Assembly: GCF_013141725.1 (NCBI RefSeq)
Contig: NZ_WHNZ01000052.1
Span: 18,076 to 82,075, forward strand
DNA length: 64,000 nucleotides
Reading direction: 5' to 3'
Origin: Paenibacillus planticolens
Lineage (GTDB): Bacteria > Bacillota > Bacilli > Paenibacillales > NBRC-103111
The notes under the pieces were generated by a model. That model was not told where the DNA came from and made no database searches. It was given only the letters and a program-made list of their open reading frames with translations. Position numbers and translations under genes: made by a program. This document shows positions 33,897 through 42,645 of this stretch, in pieces. Position 1 is the first letter of the stretch. Each line of letters begins with the position of its first letter.

Positions 33897-35384
33897 ATGA
33901 ACTCTTTTTCAGATAAAGTATTTTGGTTCGTAACCGGAAGTCAACACCTGTATGGACCTGAGACATTGCTTCAGGTGGAAGAACATTCCAAACAAATGAC
34001 GGAAGGGATTGACCGTGATGCGTCGATTCCGAGCAAACTTGTGTTCAAACCTGTCTTGACTACGCCGGATGCGATCCGTAGACTATGTCTGGATGCTAAT
34101 GCCGATGACAATTGCGCAGGCATTATAACTTGGATGCATACGTTTTCCCCAGCGAAAATGTGGATTGCCGGCCTTGCCGAATATCGCAAGCCGCTCCTCC
34201 ACTTGCATACACAATTTAATCGTGATATTCCTTGGGAAACGATCGATATGGATTTCATGAATCTTAATCAAGCGGCGCACGGCGATCGCGAATACGGCTT
34301 CATCGGCGCACGAATGGGCATTTCCCGGAAAGTGGTCGTTGGTTACTGGGAAGATCCGGAAGTCCTCTCCCGTATTGCCGGTTGGATGCGCACAGCGGTT
34401 GCTTTCGTTGAAGGCCGCAGTCTGAAAGTAGCGCGCTTTGGCGATAACATGCGTCAAGTCGCCGTGACGGAAGGCGATAAAGTCGAAGCGCAAATTAAAT
34501 TTGGTTGGTCCATTAACGGTTATGGCGTGGGTGACCTTGTTCAGCGCGTCAGAGACATTTCCGAATCGGAAGTGGATCAATTGATGGATGAATACAATGA
34601 AGTTTATGACATAACGCCTGAAGGACGCTCGGCAGGACCGGTGCGTGAAGCGATTCGCGAGCAAGCGCGCATTGAGCTGGGGATGAAAAGCTTTTTGCAG
34701 GAAGGCGGCTTCGGCGCGTTCACGACGTCATTTGAGGACCTGCACGGATTGAAGCAGCTGCCAGGACTTGCCGTTCAACGCTTGATGGGGCAAGGCTACG
34801 GCTTCGGCGGCGAAGGCGACTGGAAGACGGCAGCGCTCACCCGCGTTATGAAGATTATCGCGGGCAACGAAGGCACGTCGTTCATGGAGGACTACACGTA
34901 TCACATGGAACCGGGGCAAGAACTGGTTCTTGGCGCTCACATGTTGGAAATTTGTCCGACGATCGCAGCAACTCGTCCCAAAATCGAGGTTCATCCGCTG
35001 GGTATCGGCGGGAAAGCCGATCCGGCACGCCTCGTCTTCGACGGCGCTTCCGGCGCGGCACTGAATGCATCGCTGATCGATATGGGCAACCGTTTCCGCT
35101 TGTTGATTAATGAGGTGGACGCGGTTCAACCAGCGAAAGCGATGCCTAAGCTGCCTGTTGCGCGCGTTCTGTGGAAGCCGCAGCCGTCGCTGCGCGATTC
35201 AGCGGAGGCTTGGATCTACGCAGGCGGAGCACATCATACTGTATTCTCCTATAACGTAAGCACGGAGCAGCTCGTGGACTGGGCTGAACTGGCTGGTGTA
35301 GAAGTGGTGATTATTAATAAGAACACGTCAACGCTGCAGTTCCGTAACGAGCTTCGTTGGAGCGAGGCGGCTTGGAAGCGCTAG
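33897..35384 (+). CDS. araA: L-arabinose isomerase
   Basis: This 495-residue enzyme converts L-arabinose to L-ribulose. The start FWFVTGSQHLYGPETL is diagnostic, and the metal-ligand regions (GEGDWKTAAL, GTSFMEDYTYH, GAHMLEICP, HHTVFSYNV) are all intact. Length is standard. It follows araB by 63 bases with GGGAGGC before the ATG and is closed by a strong terminator. Confidence 0.97.
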   Translation: MNSFSDKVFWFVTGSQHLYGPETLLQVEEHSKQMTEGIDRDASIPSKLVFKPVLTTPDAIRRLCLDANADDNCAGIITWMHTFSPAKMWIAGLAEYRKPLLHLHTQFNRDIPWETIDMDFMNLNQAAHGDREYGFIGARMGISRKVVVGYWEDPEVLSRIAGWMRTAVAFVEGRSLKVARFGDNMRQVAVTEGDKVEAQIKFGWSINGYGVGDLVQRVRDISESEVDQLMDEYNEVYDITPEGRSAGPVREAIREQARIELGMKSFLQEGGFGAFTTSFEDLHGLKQLPGLAVQRLMGQGYGFGGEGDWKTAALTRVMKIIAGNEGTSFMEDYTYHMEPGQELVLGAHMLEICPTIAATRPKIEVHPLGIGGKADPARLVFDGASGAALNASLIDMGNRFRLLINEVDAVQPAKAMPKLPVARVLWKPQPSLRDSAEAWIYAGGAHHTVFSYNVSTEQLVDWAELAGVEVVIINKNTSTLQFRNELRWSEAAWKR

Positions 35385-35413
35385 GAGAGCAAGAGCAGCT
35401 CCACGCAGGAAGC

Positions 35414-35459
35414 AAAAAGAAGACCGTTCTTCCCTTTTGTGGAAGACGGTTTTCTTTTT
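35414..35459 (+). terminator. terminator of the araBA operon
   Basis: AGAAGACCGTTCTTCC pairs with GGAAGACGGTTTTCT across TTTTGT and ends in TTTTT. Confidence 0.88.
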
Positions 35460-35597
35460 GAAGATATGATAAAGAAGTCACTTTTGTCGATGTCAGCGCT
35501 ATTTTCATCCATTGACTTCCATGTTTCTCATGCTTTAAAGTTAAATTCATACGAGCCTGTCCAAAATATGGGCAATGCATTAGGAGGATAACACGAC

Positions 35598-36599
35598 ATG
35601 ACAGTGAAAGCCTATGAAGGAACTTTCCAAGGGGAGAAAGCCGTATGGCTGCAAGCAGGCCGTTATGAGGCTGCCGTTTTGCCGGAAATTGGCGCGAACC
35701 TGATTGCTTTTAGAGACAATGAAAAGGAATACCGCTTTCTGCGCGAGCCATCTCTTGATGAAATGGAAGCGTTTAAAGCACGTCCTATTATACATGGCAT
35801 CCCTGTACTATTTCCGCCTAACCGTTATGAAGACGGGAAATTTCCTTGGAAGGGGAACGTTTTTCAATTCCCGATTAATGAGCCGAAAACAGGCAATCAT
35901 CTGCATGGATTTGTTCATGATATCCCGTGGGCCGTTGAGAAGTTTGGCGAAGATGAAAGCGAGAGCCGTGTAACCTTAGCGCTTCGCGTAAGAGAAGGGC
36001 ATTCGGTTTATACCTACTTACCTTTCGACTTTACCATTCGCCTGACATATGTACTGAACGAATTCGGTTTGCATCAGCATATTTCCGTTCATAATGAAGG
36101 GCAAGAAGCAATGCCTTGCTTAATCGCCTACCATACGACGATCAATGCGCCTTTTGCGCCGAACTCTCAGGCCTCGGACTACAGCTTCAAAATGACGATC
36201 GGCGAGCGCTGGGAAATGAGCGAGAGAATGCTGCCGACAGGCGAGTACCAGCCGCTATCGGAGGAAGAAGCCAAGATGAAAACAGGCGGCTTGTCGCCGT
36301 TCTTCGAGTCCATGGACAATCATTACACAACGGCTCCGCAAAATGGACGCAACTACATGGAGTTGACAGACTCTCGCGCAGGCGTCAAACTGGTGTATGA
36401 TGTCGGCACTTCCTATAAGCAGTGGATGATTTGGAATAATGGCGCTGCGGAAGGATTTTTCTGTCCGGAGCCGCAAATGAACTTGGTCAACGCCCCGAAT
36501 GTAGATTTACCGGCTGACCAAATCGGTTTGGTAAGCTTGGAGCCTGGCGAAGTATGGGGAGAATCCGCCCGTCTTTATACGATTGAGTTAAAGAAGTAA
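35598..36599 (+). CDS. aldose 1-epimerase family protein
   Basis: This 333-residue protein has the galactose mutarotase fold: LPEIGANLIAF near the start, NHLHGFVHDIPW with the likely catalytic histidine, and GFFCPEPQM near the end. It interconverts anomers of aldoses. Location after araBA suggests a role with L-arabinose, but it has its own promoter (TTGACT at 35512, TTTAAA at 35534) and no AraR box is seen. AGGAGGATAACACGAC precedes the ATG. Confidence 0.9.
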   Translation: MTVKAYEGTFQGEKAVWLQAGRYEAAVLPEIGANLIAFRDNEKEYRFLREPSLDEMEAFKARPIIHGIPVLFPPNRYEDGKFPWKGNVFQFPINEPKTGNHLHGFVHDIPWAVEKFGEDESESRVTLALRVREGHSVYTYLPFDFTIRLTYVLNEFGLHQHISVHNEGQEAMPCLIAYHTTINAPFAPNSQASDYSFKMTIGERWEMSERMLPTGEYQPLSEEEAKMKTGGLSPFFESMDNHYTTAPQNGRNYMELTDSRAGVKLVYDVGTSYKQWMIWNNGAAEGFFCPEPQMNLVNAPNVDLPADQIGLVSLEPGEVWGESARLYTIELKK

Positions 36600-36605
36600 G
36601 TCATA

Positions 36606-36672
36606 AACGCCCCTTTGTCGCATGGAGAGAATCCGACGTGATGCTCTGCAAGCAGTCATGGGGGCATTTTTA
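36606..36672 (+). terminator. possible terminator with long loop
   Basis: ACGCCCC and GGGGGCATTTTTAT could pair across about 50 bases downstream of the epimerase gene. The long loop makes this uncertain. Confidence 0.4.
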
Positions 36673-36693
36673 TCGAAAGCTTAGGTGAACAAC

Positions 36694-36849
36694 ATGGAAA
36701 AAGATCAATTAATCGCAGAGGTTGAGAGGTTGAAGCTTGAAAACGAAAGGCTGAAGCAAGAAATTGCTAAGCTGCGAGGGGTTAAACGGCCTCTAGCGGG
36801 CTCGATGGACAGTATGTCCACGAAACTGAAGGAAGCGCTGCGCGAGTAG
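36694..36849 (+). CDS. small coiled-coil protein, 51 residues
   Basis: The product has a continuous heptad pattern (IAEVERLKLENERLKQEIAK, followed by LRG) typical of a leucine-zipper-like coiled coil, then a basic tail. The ATG follows AGGTGAAC. It lies between the epimerase and the ASCH gene. Coiled-coil oligomerisation is likely; function is unknown. Confidence 0.62.
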   Translation: MEKDQLIAEVERLKLENERLKQEIAKLRGVKRPLAGSMDSMSTKLKEALRE

Positions 36850-36919
36850 CGGGCCGAACAGTTCGACAAATGATGTTTCATTCGCTATAATGAGTACTGG
36901 AAAAAGGAGGGAAACACAT

Positions 36920-37252
36920 ATGAACGAAACATTACCGCCAAAAACTTGCTCCATCGATCGTCTTGTGACCAAGGAAGCTGAAGTTAGCAAAGTTCTTGCA
37001 GGCCAGAAAACAGCTTGCAGACGCAACGGACGCTATGCAGATATCGGTGAAACAATGGATTTGCAAGGAAGTTCTTTCACGGTAACGAAGGTTTACCAGC
37101 AAGCGCTGGGCGATCTGACGGTGGAAGATGCAAGAGCCGAAGGGCATGAAACCGTTGACGAATATCGTGACAGTATTTTATCCATACATCCGGGTATGCC
37201 TTGGCTGCCGCAAATGAAAGTATGGGTACACGAATTTCAAAAAGCCGAATAA
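36920..37252 (+). CDS. ASCH domain protein
   Basis: This 110-residue protein matches the ASCH fold (LVTKEAEVSKVLAGQKTACRR, then TVTKVYQQALGDLTVEDARAEGH), a PUA-like domain linked to RNA binding. ATG at 36920 follows AAAAAGGAGGG. A terminator follows directly, so it is probably transcribed apart from the next gene. Confidence 0.85.
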   Translation: MNETLPPKTCSIDRLVTKEAEVSKVLAGQKTACRRNGRYADIGETMDLQGSSFTVTKVYQQALGDLTVEDARAEGHETVDEYRDSILSIHPGMPWLPQMKVWVHEFQKAE

Positions 37253-37262
37253 ATGAAGAACG

Positions 37263-37309
37263 CAAAACAGTGTGGATCGTGCGATCCGCACTGTTTTGTT
37301 GAATTTTTT
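37263..37309 (+). terminator. terminator after the ASCH gene
   Basis: CAAAACAGTGTGGATCG pairs with CGATCCGCACTGTTTTG across TG, followed by TTGAATTTTTT. It lies inside the longest possible frame of the next gene, which argues that the next gene starts downstream of it. Confidence 0.85.
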
Positions 37310-37321
37310 AGAAGAAGGATG

Positions 37322-37765
37322 ATGGCATTGTCGTGGTACGTATTGCTGCTATATATTCATATTTTTAGTGTTGTACTAAGCATTGGGCCTTATTTTGTGT
37401 TATTTCCGTTATTGATTAAAATAAGAAACGCGCCATTTGAGCTCCTGCCGGAGTACTTGGAGCCGTTTCGCATTACGGTGCGGCTGACGAAGCATGCCGG
37501 CCATGTGCTGGTAGCGACGGGGATTCTGCTGACTTGGATAACGGCATGGACGTGGAAAACATCATGGATAGTTATCACGGTGCTGATTATGGTGGCTTCT
37601 TTATACTTTATTGCGCGTGCGTTTTCACCGATTCTTCGCAAGCTCCGCGCACCGCACGACGACCGGGACGTATTGGTGAATCAATTGCGAAATGCGTTAA
37701 TCTGGTATGTGATCATCACGCTGGCCATGATGTGGTTCATGGTGGCCAAACCTTCTTTTTGGTGA
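37322..37765 (+). CDS. four-helix membrane protein
   Basis: This 147-residue protein has four hydrophobic helices, beginning LSWYVLLLYIHIFSVVLS and ending LIWYVIITLAMMWFMV. The layout recalls small DUF2269-like membrane proteins. ATG at 37322 (or 37319) is chosen after AGAAGGATG. The frame continues upstream to 37253, but that stretch is the ASCH terminator hairpin. Function is unknown. Confidence 0.72.
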   Translation: MALSWYVLLLYIHIFSVVLSIGPYFVLFPLLIKIRNAPFELLPEYLEPFRITVRLTKHAGHVLVATGILLTWITAWTWKTSWIVITVLIMVASLYFIARAFSPILRKLRAPHDDRDVLVNQLRNALIWYVIITLAMMWFMVAKPSFW

Positions 37766-37769
37766 AAGG

Positions 37770-38468
37770 TTATGCCTCCGGCTTTCGCGCATACATGACG
37801 ACGAAATTATAATATTTGTAGACACAATCCGCATCTTCAAAGCCGCAGTCTTTCAGCCAGGTTAACTGCTGATCGAGAGGAGCCATTTTATCGAGCTTCG
37901 TTCTTTCATAGGCTGCTTGAAGTGCTTCAGGGCTTAAGTCTGTAGCTTCAATCTTGGCTTCCCAATCCGAACGGTACAAGCGATCAAGGAAAGGGCTGGC
38001 ACCTTGGACCTGATCCGCATTTACGAACAGTCCGCCTGGCTTTAGCAGTTTATAGATCCGTCCGAATAGGTCCTGTTTAGCTTGATCCTCCAGATGGTGA
38101 ATAGACAGTGCAGAGACGACGCAATCAAAGGGTTCTTCCGACTCAAATGCCGTATAATCCCCTGCCTGAATCGTCAAGTTGGGATTATGCTCTCCAAAAC
38201 GAAGCTTGGCGATGTCGAGCATGCCTTGGGAAAGATCAATGAGCGTAAGCTTGGCATGCGGATACCGGTTAAGGATATAAGAGGAGAGGAGCCCGGTTCC
38301 TGCGCCTAGATCAAGAATGTACGGAGAAACAGTGTTGACTTGAACAAGAGAAGCGGCTGTACCGTAAAAATCATCAAAGCAGGGAATGAGCTTTCTTCGT
38401 TGACTGTCGTATTTCTCTGCAATTTCATTGAATTTCGTCGTAATGCGATCGTTAGATTGTGCATTCAT
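37770..38468 (-). CDS. class I SAM-dependent methyltransferase
   Basis: This 232-residue enzyme has motif I ILDLGAGTGLLSSYIL, motif II LTLIDLSQGML and post-motif LKPGGLFVNADQV. SALSIHHLEDQAK is typical of the UbiE/trans-aconitate type group. The substrate is unknown. It converges with the membrane protein gene, from which it is only 4 bases apart, so the two ends share little or no terminator. Confidence 0.88.
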   Translation of the reverse strand: MNAQSNDRITTKFNEIAEKYDSQRRKLIPCFDDFYGTAASLVQVNTVSPYILDLGAGTGLLSSYILNRYPHAKLTLIDLSQGMLDIAKLRFGEHNPNLTIQAGDYTAFESEEPFDCVVSALSIHHLEDQAKQDLFGRIYKLLKPGGLFVNADQVQGASPFLDRLYRSDWEAKIEATDLSPEALQAAYERTKLDKMAPLDQQLTWLKDCGFEDADCVYKYYNFVVMYARKPEA

Positions 38469-38569
38469 CGGTGGATCAACTCCATTTCATTGGTTAGCGG
38501 GCCCGTGCTTCATGGGATTATTTTAAAGGGAATGGCAGGAAAAATCTAAGACATAAATCCGATTGCCTT

Positions 38570-38613
38570 TATAGTTTAAAACTATAGATCGGACGCGACC
38601 TATAGTAATAGGT
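38570..38613. promoter_or_regulatory. two palindromes between methyltransferase and exporter genes
   Basis: TATAGTTTAAAACTATA (38570-38586) is a perfect 17-bp palindrome and ACCTATAGTAATAGGT (38598-38613) has 6-bp arms. They lie upstream of the methyltransferase and just past the exporter subunit stop. They could be an operator or a weak terminator. Confidence 0.4.
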
Positions 38614-38621
38614 CAAGTGCA

Positions 38622-39053
38622 TTACGGTTTTGTCCGGCGAAAAAGTTGGTTCAGCACCTCGGAGAAGACAAGTCCCATCGCGATTGCGCCTGAGAGCATG
38701 AAGGCCTTTGCAGCCAGCTGCACGGCAAGATCGTAGTGATTAAGGACGACATTTTTCATTGCGTCATAGGCTAATCCGCCTGGCACCAATGGGATGATCC
38801 CTGCAATGCTGAAAACAATAACCGGAGTTTTGTATAATCTCGCAAAAAATTGACTCATCACAGTAACGAAGAAAGAGGCAATCAATGTTGCCAGAATGGG
38901 ATTTAACGGAATCAGCAAGGAGGAGGCGTAGAGCATCCACCCGACCATCCCGACGAAACCGCATTGAACGATTGTGTTTCTCGGCACATTGAACAAAATA
39001 GCAAACGCTGCTGTGGCGGTAAAGCTGGTGATGAGCTGTTCCAGCATATTCAT
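38622..39053 (-). CDS. threonine/serine exporter, YjjB-like subunit
   Basis: This 143-residue protein has four membrane helices and matches the YjjB/ThrE C-terminal domain (LFNVPRNTIVQCGFVGMVGW, PVIVFSIAGIIPLVPGGLAY). With the YjjP-like gene directly upstream it forms a split ThrE exporter. Its start overlaps the upstream stop by 4 bases. Confidence 0.85.
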   Translation of the reverse strand: MNMLEQLITSFTATAAFAILFNVPRNTIVQCGFVGMVGWMLYASSLLIPLNPILATLIASFFVTVMSQFFARLYKTPVIVFSIAGIIPLVPGGLAYDAMKNVVLNHYDLAVQLAAKAFMLSGAIAMGLVFSEVLNQLFRRTKP

Positions 39054-39826
39054 ACGAACCCCTCCCCGTTGTAAAAGGACAGGACAAAGGCGATGCCGGC
39101 ACCGATGGCAAATGCCGTTAGAAAAGCTTCAGCCCCTTTAGAAAGCCCTGAAACAAAGTGTCCGGCCATTAAATCCCTAACCGCATTCGTAATTAGAAGT
39201 CCCGGAACAAGCGGCATCACTGAGCCGATAATAATGGTGTCTAGAGCATGCCCAATACCCGAAAATACGAATAGAAAAGCCAATGCTCCAATTAATAATG
39301 AGGCTAGAAATTCGGCAAAAAACTTAATCGGAACCAGACGATGAAAGTAACCGAGAGAGGCGAGTCCCGCCCCGCCTGCAACAAAAGCCGGAACGAAATC
39401 ACGCCACTCGCCTTGGAACATAATTAAAAAGCAGCCGCTCGCAAGCGCTGCGGCAAGTATTTTGATCCAAGTAGGAAAGCCAGTATTGGCGGCATCGATC
39501 TCTTTTAGCAGGCGATGTGCTTCTTGAGGCGTCAATTCGCCTTTGCTGATGCGTCTCGAAATGGCATTCACCAAGGTTACTTTATGTAAATCCGTCGATC
39601 TCGCAGATATCCGAATCAGTCTGGTTGTCTGCTCAGGTCCATCGATCGAGAAAATAATGCCTGTCGGCGTGACGAAGCTGTGCGAGTTAGGCACGCCGAA
39701 GCCCTCGGCGACGTGGGCCATCGTATCTTCCACACGATACGTTTCTCCGCCGTTTTCGAGCATGATTTTGCCGGCCAGCAAACAAACTTGAGCGATTTCA
39801 TAATTAGTAGGGGGGAGAAGTTCCAT
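39050..39826 (-). CDS. threonine/serine exporter, YjjP-like subunit
   Basis: This 258-residue protein matches the ThrE N-terminal (DUF1212/YjjP) domain: LLAGKIMLENGGETYRVEDT, then FVTPTGIIFSI and four to five C-terminal membrane helices (GSVMPLVPGLLITNAVRD). The family exports threonine, serine and, in some members, other small acids. ATG at 39826 follows AGGAGACATTGATTG; a TTG three bases earlier is possible. Confidence 0.86.
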   Translation of the reverse strand: MELLPPTNYEIAQVCLLAGKIMLENGGETYRVEDTMAHVAEGFGVPNSHSFVTPTGIIFSIDGPEQTTRLIRISARSTDLHKVTLVNAISRRISKGELTPQEAHRLLKEIDAANTGFPTWIKILAAALASGCFLIMFQGEWRDFVPAFVAGGAGLASLGYFHRLVPIKFFAEFLASLLIGALAFLFVFSGIGHALDTIIIGSVMPLVPGLLITNAVRDLMAGHFVSGLSKGAEAFLTAFAIGAGIAFVLSFYNGEGFV

Positions 39827-39983
39827 CAATCAATGTCTCCTGAATAAGTAGTTGACCAAAGTATAATACATTTTGGCGGTAAATCCTACGATAAGCCGAA
39901 CTCAAGCTGGTATATTGTAAATAAGTAAGGTTAAAATTGGTGTATAATGGGATATATCCATTTGAGAGGTGAGAGTTTAACTT

Positions 39984-40433
39984 ATGCCCTATAACGATGA
40001 GCACATGAGTTATACGAATACGTTCATTCAAGTTGCGGCGGATTGTCCCGTTGAAACGGGAGTCGTTCCCCCTATGAAAAAAGAAGGCAAAACCGCTCAC
40101 AGAATTCAATACGAGCTGTTGTCGCAAAACCCTTACAAATATACGCAGGGCGAGCTGATCTATGAAGTTCATCTGCAGCATAAACAAATCCCGGAAGAGG
40201 AACGCGAGCTGCGTAGTATAGAAATACGTGAAGAGTTGTTCGCCAGAAATCATCCGTGTCTGAGAGCGTCCATGCTTCCCAAGAAGCACGGGTGGGGAGT
40301 TCACTACAACGAGGAAGGCAAAATAGCGATCTATCCGATGGAATCGGACGCATATCAGCAATTTGTTGAAGCGGGCACGCATCAGCAAGATGGTCCCACG
40401 CTTTTATTCGCAATGCGCAGTTCACGGAAATGA
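39984..40433 (+). CDS. DUF6157-type protein
   Basis: This 149-residue protein (HMSYTNTFIQVAADCPVETG, then RIQYELLSQNPYKYTQGELI) matches a conserved family of unknown function. It is soluble and rich in charged residues. The start follows GAGAGGTGAGAG. In-frame ATG codons exist at 39984 and 40005; the first has the better spacing. Confidence 0.78.
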   Translation: MPYNDEHMSYTNTFIQVAADCPVETGVVPPMKKEGKTAHRIQYELLSQNPYKYTQGELIYEVHLQHKQIPEEERELRSIEIREELFARNHPCLRASMLPKKHGWGVHYNEEGKIAIYPMESDAYQQFVEAGTHQQDGPTLLFAMRSSRK

Positions 40434-40554
40434 GTGAAACGACGAGGCCGGGAATCCTTTACAGCTTAGAGTGGATTTACCCGGATTTTCTAGTATAATC
40501 GTAGGTAGAGATTGCAAAATTCTCATTACACTATTATTTTTAAGGAGTCGTACC

Positions 40555-41487
40555 ATGTCAAAAACTCTTATTTTCGGACATAAAAATCCGGACACCGATT
40601 CAATCACATCCGCAATTGCTTATGCTGCACTGAAAACGAAGCTAGGCCAAGAGGTTGAAGCCGTTCGTCTCGGCAGCGTGAACGGTGAAACACAATTTGC
40701 GCTGGATACGTTTAAAGTTGCGGCGCCTCGTCAAGTTGAGACCGTTGCTAATGAAGCGGCGAATGTCATTTTGGTTGACCACGTAGAGCGTCAGCAAAGT
40801 GCCACTGATATCGATCAAGTACGTGTAGTGGAAGTTATTGACCATCACCGTATTGCCAACTTTGAGACCAGCCACCCGCTATACTACCGTGCTGAGCCTG
40901 TAGGCTGCACCGCGACTATTTTGAATAAATTGTACAAAGAAAACGGCGTTTCCATCGATAAGGACATTGCTGGTTTGATGCTTTCCGCCATTATTTCAGA
41001 TTCCTTGCTGTTCAAATCCCCGACATGCACGGAGCAAGACGTGGCAGCAGCTCGTGAGCTTGCAGCTATCGCTGGCGTAGAGGCGGAAGTTTACGGACTT
41101 GAAATGCTGAAAGCCGGCGCTGATTTGAGCGACAAAACAGTTGCGCAATTGATCTCCTTGGATGCCAAAGAGTTCCAAATGGGCAGCTACAAAGCTGAAA
41201 TCGCTCAAGTGAACGCGGTTGATGTGAATGATGTGCTTGCGAAACAAGCGGAAATTGAAGCTGCTTTGAATACGATCATTGCAGAGAAAAACTTGGATTT
41301 GTTCCTGTTTGTTGTGACGGACATTCTTAACAATGATTCCGTTGGCCTTGCCCTTGGTCGCAAAGCTGACGCTGTTGAGAAAGCGTACAATGTAACACTT
41401 GCGGATAACAAAGCGCTGCTGAAGGGCGTAGTTTCCCGTAAATCACAAATCGTTCCTGTTCTTACGGACATTTTCAACAATCTGTAA
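40555..41487 (+). CDS. ppaC: manganese-dependent inorganic pyrophosphatase
   Basis: This 310-residue cytosolic DHH-family enzyme hydrolyses pyrophosphate. The signature FGHKNPDTDSI at the N-terminus, VILVDHVE, and VIDHHRIANFE (the DHH motif) are all present, as is the C-terminal SRKSQIVPVL. The ATG follows AAGGAGTCGTACC. A TATAAT at 40494-40499 marks the promoter. The frame upstream to 40471 is not used. Confidence 0.97.
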   Translation: MSKTLIFGHKNPDTDSITSAIAYAALKTKLGQEVEAVRLGSVNGETQFALDTFKVAAPRQVETVANEAANVILVDHVERQQSATDIDQVRVVEVIDHHRIANFETSHPLYYRAEPVGCTATILNKLYKENGVSIDKDIAGLMLSAIISDSLLFKSPTCTEQDVAAARELAAIAGVEAEVYGLEMLKAGADLSDKTVAQLISLDAKEFQMGSYKAEIAQVNAVDVNDVLAKQAEIEAALNTIIAEKNLDLFLFVVTDILNNDSVGLALGRKADAVEKAYNVTLADNKALLKGVVSRKSQIVPVLTDIFNNL

Positions 41488-41506
41488 GTCAACAACATCA
41501 TAAGCA

Positions 41507-41541
41507 AGACGCCGTTCACACAAATGGACGGTGTCTTTTTT
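41507..41541 (+). terminator. terminator after ppaC
   Basis: AGACGCCGTTC pairs with GGACGGTGTCT across ACACAAAT, followed by TTTTTT. Confidence 0.88.
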
Positions 41542-41602
41542 GGTTATAGAGCAATCTTTTGGTATGATAGAAGTGAGTTCAATGAAAGAGGTGGAGTAAG
41601 AG

Positions 41603-42586
41603 ATGGATACTAATATTCAGCAAATCAATTATGACAAGGCGACATTTGCCGGGGGATGTTTCTGGTGTATGGTGACGCCGTTCGACCAACTGCCGGGGAT
41701 TGTGTCCGTCGTATCCGGATACATTGGCGGCCATACGAGCAATCCGACTTACCAGGAAGTATGCTCAGAAACAACAGGCCACGCAGAAGCCGTTCAAATT
41801 ACATTTGACCCTGAACTATTTTCATACCATAAATTGCTGGATACTTTTTGGCGCCAAATTGATCCAACGGACGCAGGCGGCCAGTTCCATGACCGCGGCT
41901 CCTCCTATCGTACGGCTATTTTCGCACATAGCGACGAACAGATGGCCGAAGCTGAAGCTTCCAAGCAAGCCCTGCAGGACAGCGGCCGCTTCAACGCTCC
42001 GATTGCGACGGAAATTGTGCGTATCGACGCGGAAGCCTTCTATCCAGGAGAGGACTATCACCAGGATTATCACCATAAAAATCCGATGCGCTATAAAGCT
42101 TACCGCAAAGGCTCAGGCCGCGATGCATTTATTGAAAAGCATTGGAATACTGCCAAAGATAAAGAAGAGCGCAGGAACAAGCTTACGCCGCTGCAATATG
42201 AAGTCACGCAAAATAACGGGACTGAGCGGCCATTTGACAATGAGTTCTGGGATTCCCATGAAAAAGGATTGTACGTGGACATCGTCTCCGGCGAGCCGCT
42301 CTTTACGTCCATGGATAAATTCGATTCAGGCTGCGGCTGGCCCAGCTTTACGAAACCTGTGTTCGAAGGCAGCGTAAAGGAGAAATCCGACACCAGCCAT
42401 TTCATGGTCAGGACGGAAGTCCGCAGTCAGGAAGCGGATTCTCATTTGGGGCATGTGTTTAATGACGGGCCGGGGCCGACCAGACTCCGGTACTGCATTA
42501 ATTCTGCTGCACTGCGTTTCGTTCCGTTAGCTGACTTGGAGAAAGAAGGCTATGGGGCCTATCTTCGTTTCTTTGACGGGAAATAA
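41603..42586 (+). CDS. msrAB: bifunctional methionine sulfoxide reductase A/B
   Basis: This 327-residue fusion reduces both epimers of methionine sulfoxide. The A domain has the catalytic cysteine in GGCFWCMV near residue 19 and covers about 1-170. The B domain covers about 185-327 with DSGCGWPSF and the catalytic RYCINSAALRF. Both catalytic sites look complete. The ATG follows AAGAGGTGGAGTAAGAG. Monocistronic between two strong terminators. Confidence 0.96.
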   Translation: MDTNIQQINYDKATFAGGCFWCMVTPFDQLPGIVSVVSGYIGGHTSNPTYQEVCSETTGHAEAVQITFDPELFSYHKLLDTFWRQIDPTDAGGQFHDRGSSYRTAIFAHSDEQMAEAEASKQALQDSGRFNAPIATEIVRIDAEAFYPGEDYHQDYHHKNPMRYKAYRKGSGRDAFIEKHWNTAKDKEERRNKLTPLQYEVTQNNGTERPFDNEFWDSHEKGLYVDIVSGEPLFTSMDKFDSGCGWPSFTKPVFEGSVKEKSDTSHFMVRTEVRSQEADSHLGHVFNDGPGPTRLRYCINSAALRFVPLADLEKEGYGAYLRFFDGK

Positions 42587-42600
42587 CGTTACTTAGCATA

Positions 42601-42645
42601 AGAAAGACGCTAGACAGGTTTGTTTTCCTGACTAGCGTCTTTCTT
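42601..42645. terminator. bidirectional terminator
   Basis: AGAAAGACGCTAG pairs with CTAGCGTCTTTCT, with an inner CAGG/CCTG stem. It separates the convergent msrAB and CDF transporter genes. Confidence 0.88.

Noticed and set aside
37253..37321. Longer N-terminus for the four-helix membrane protein
   Set aside because: This stretch is a strong terminator hairpin with a T-tract and has no ribosome binding site before the ATG.
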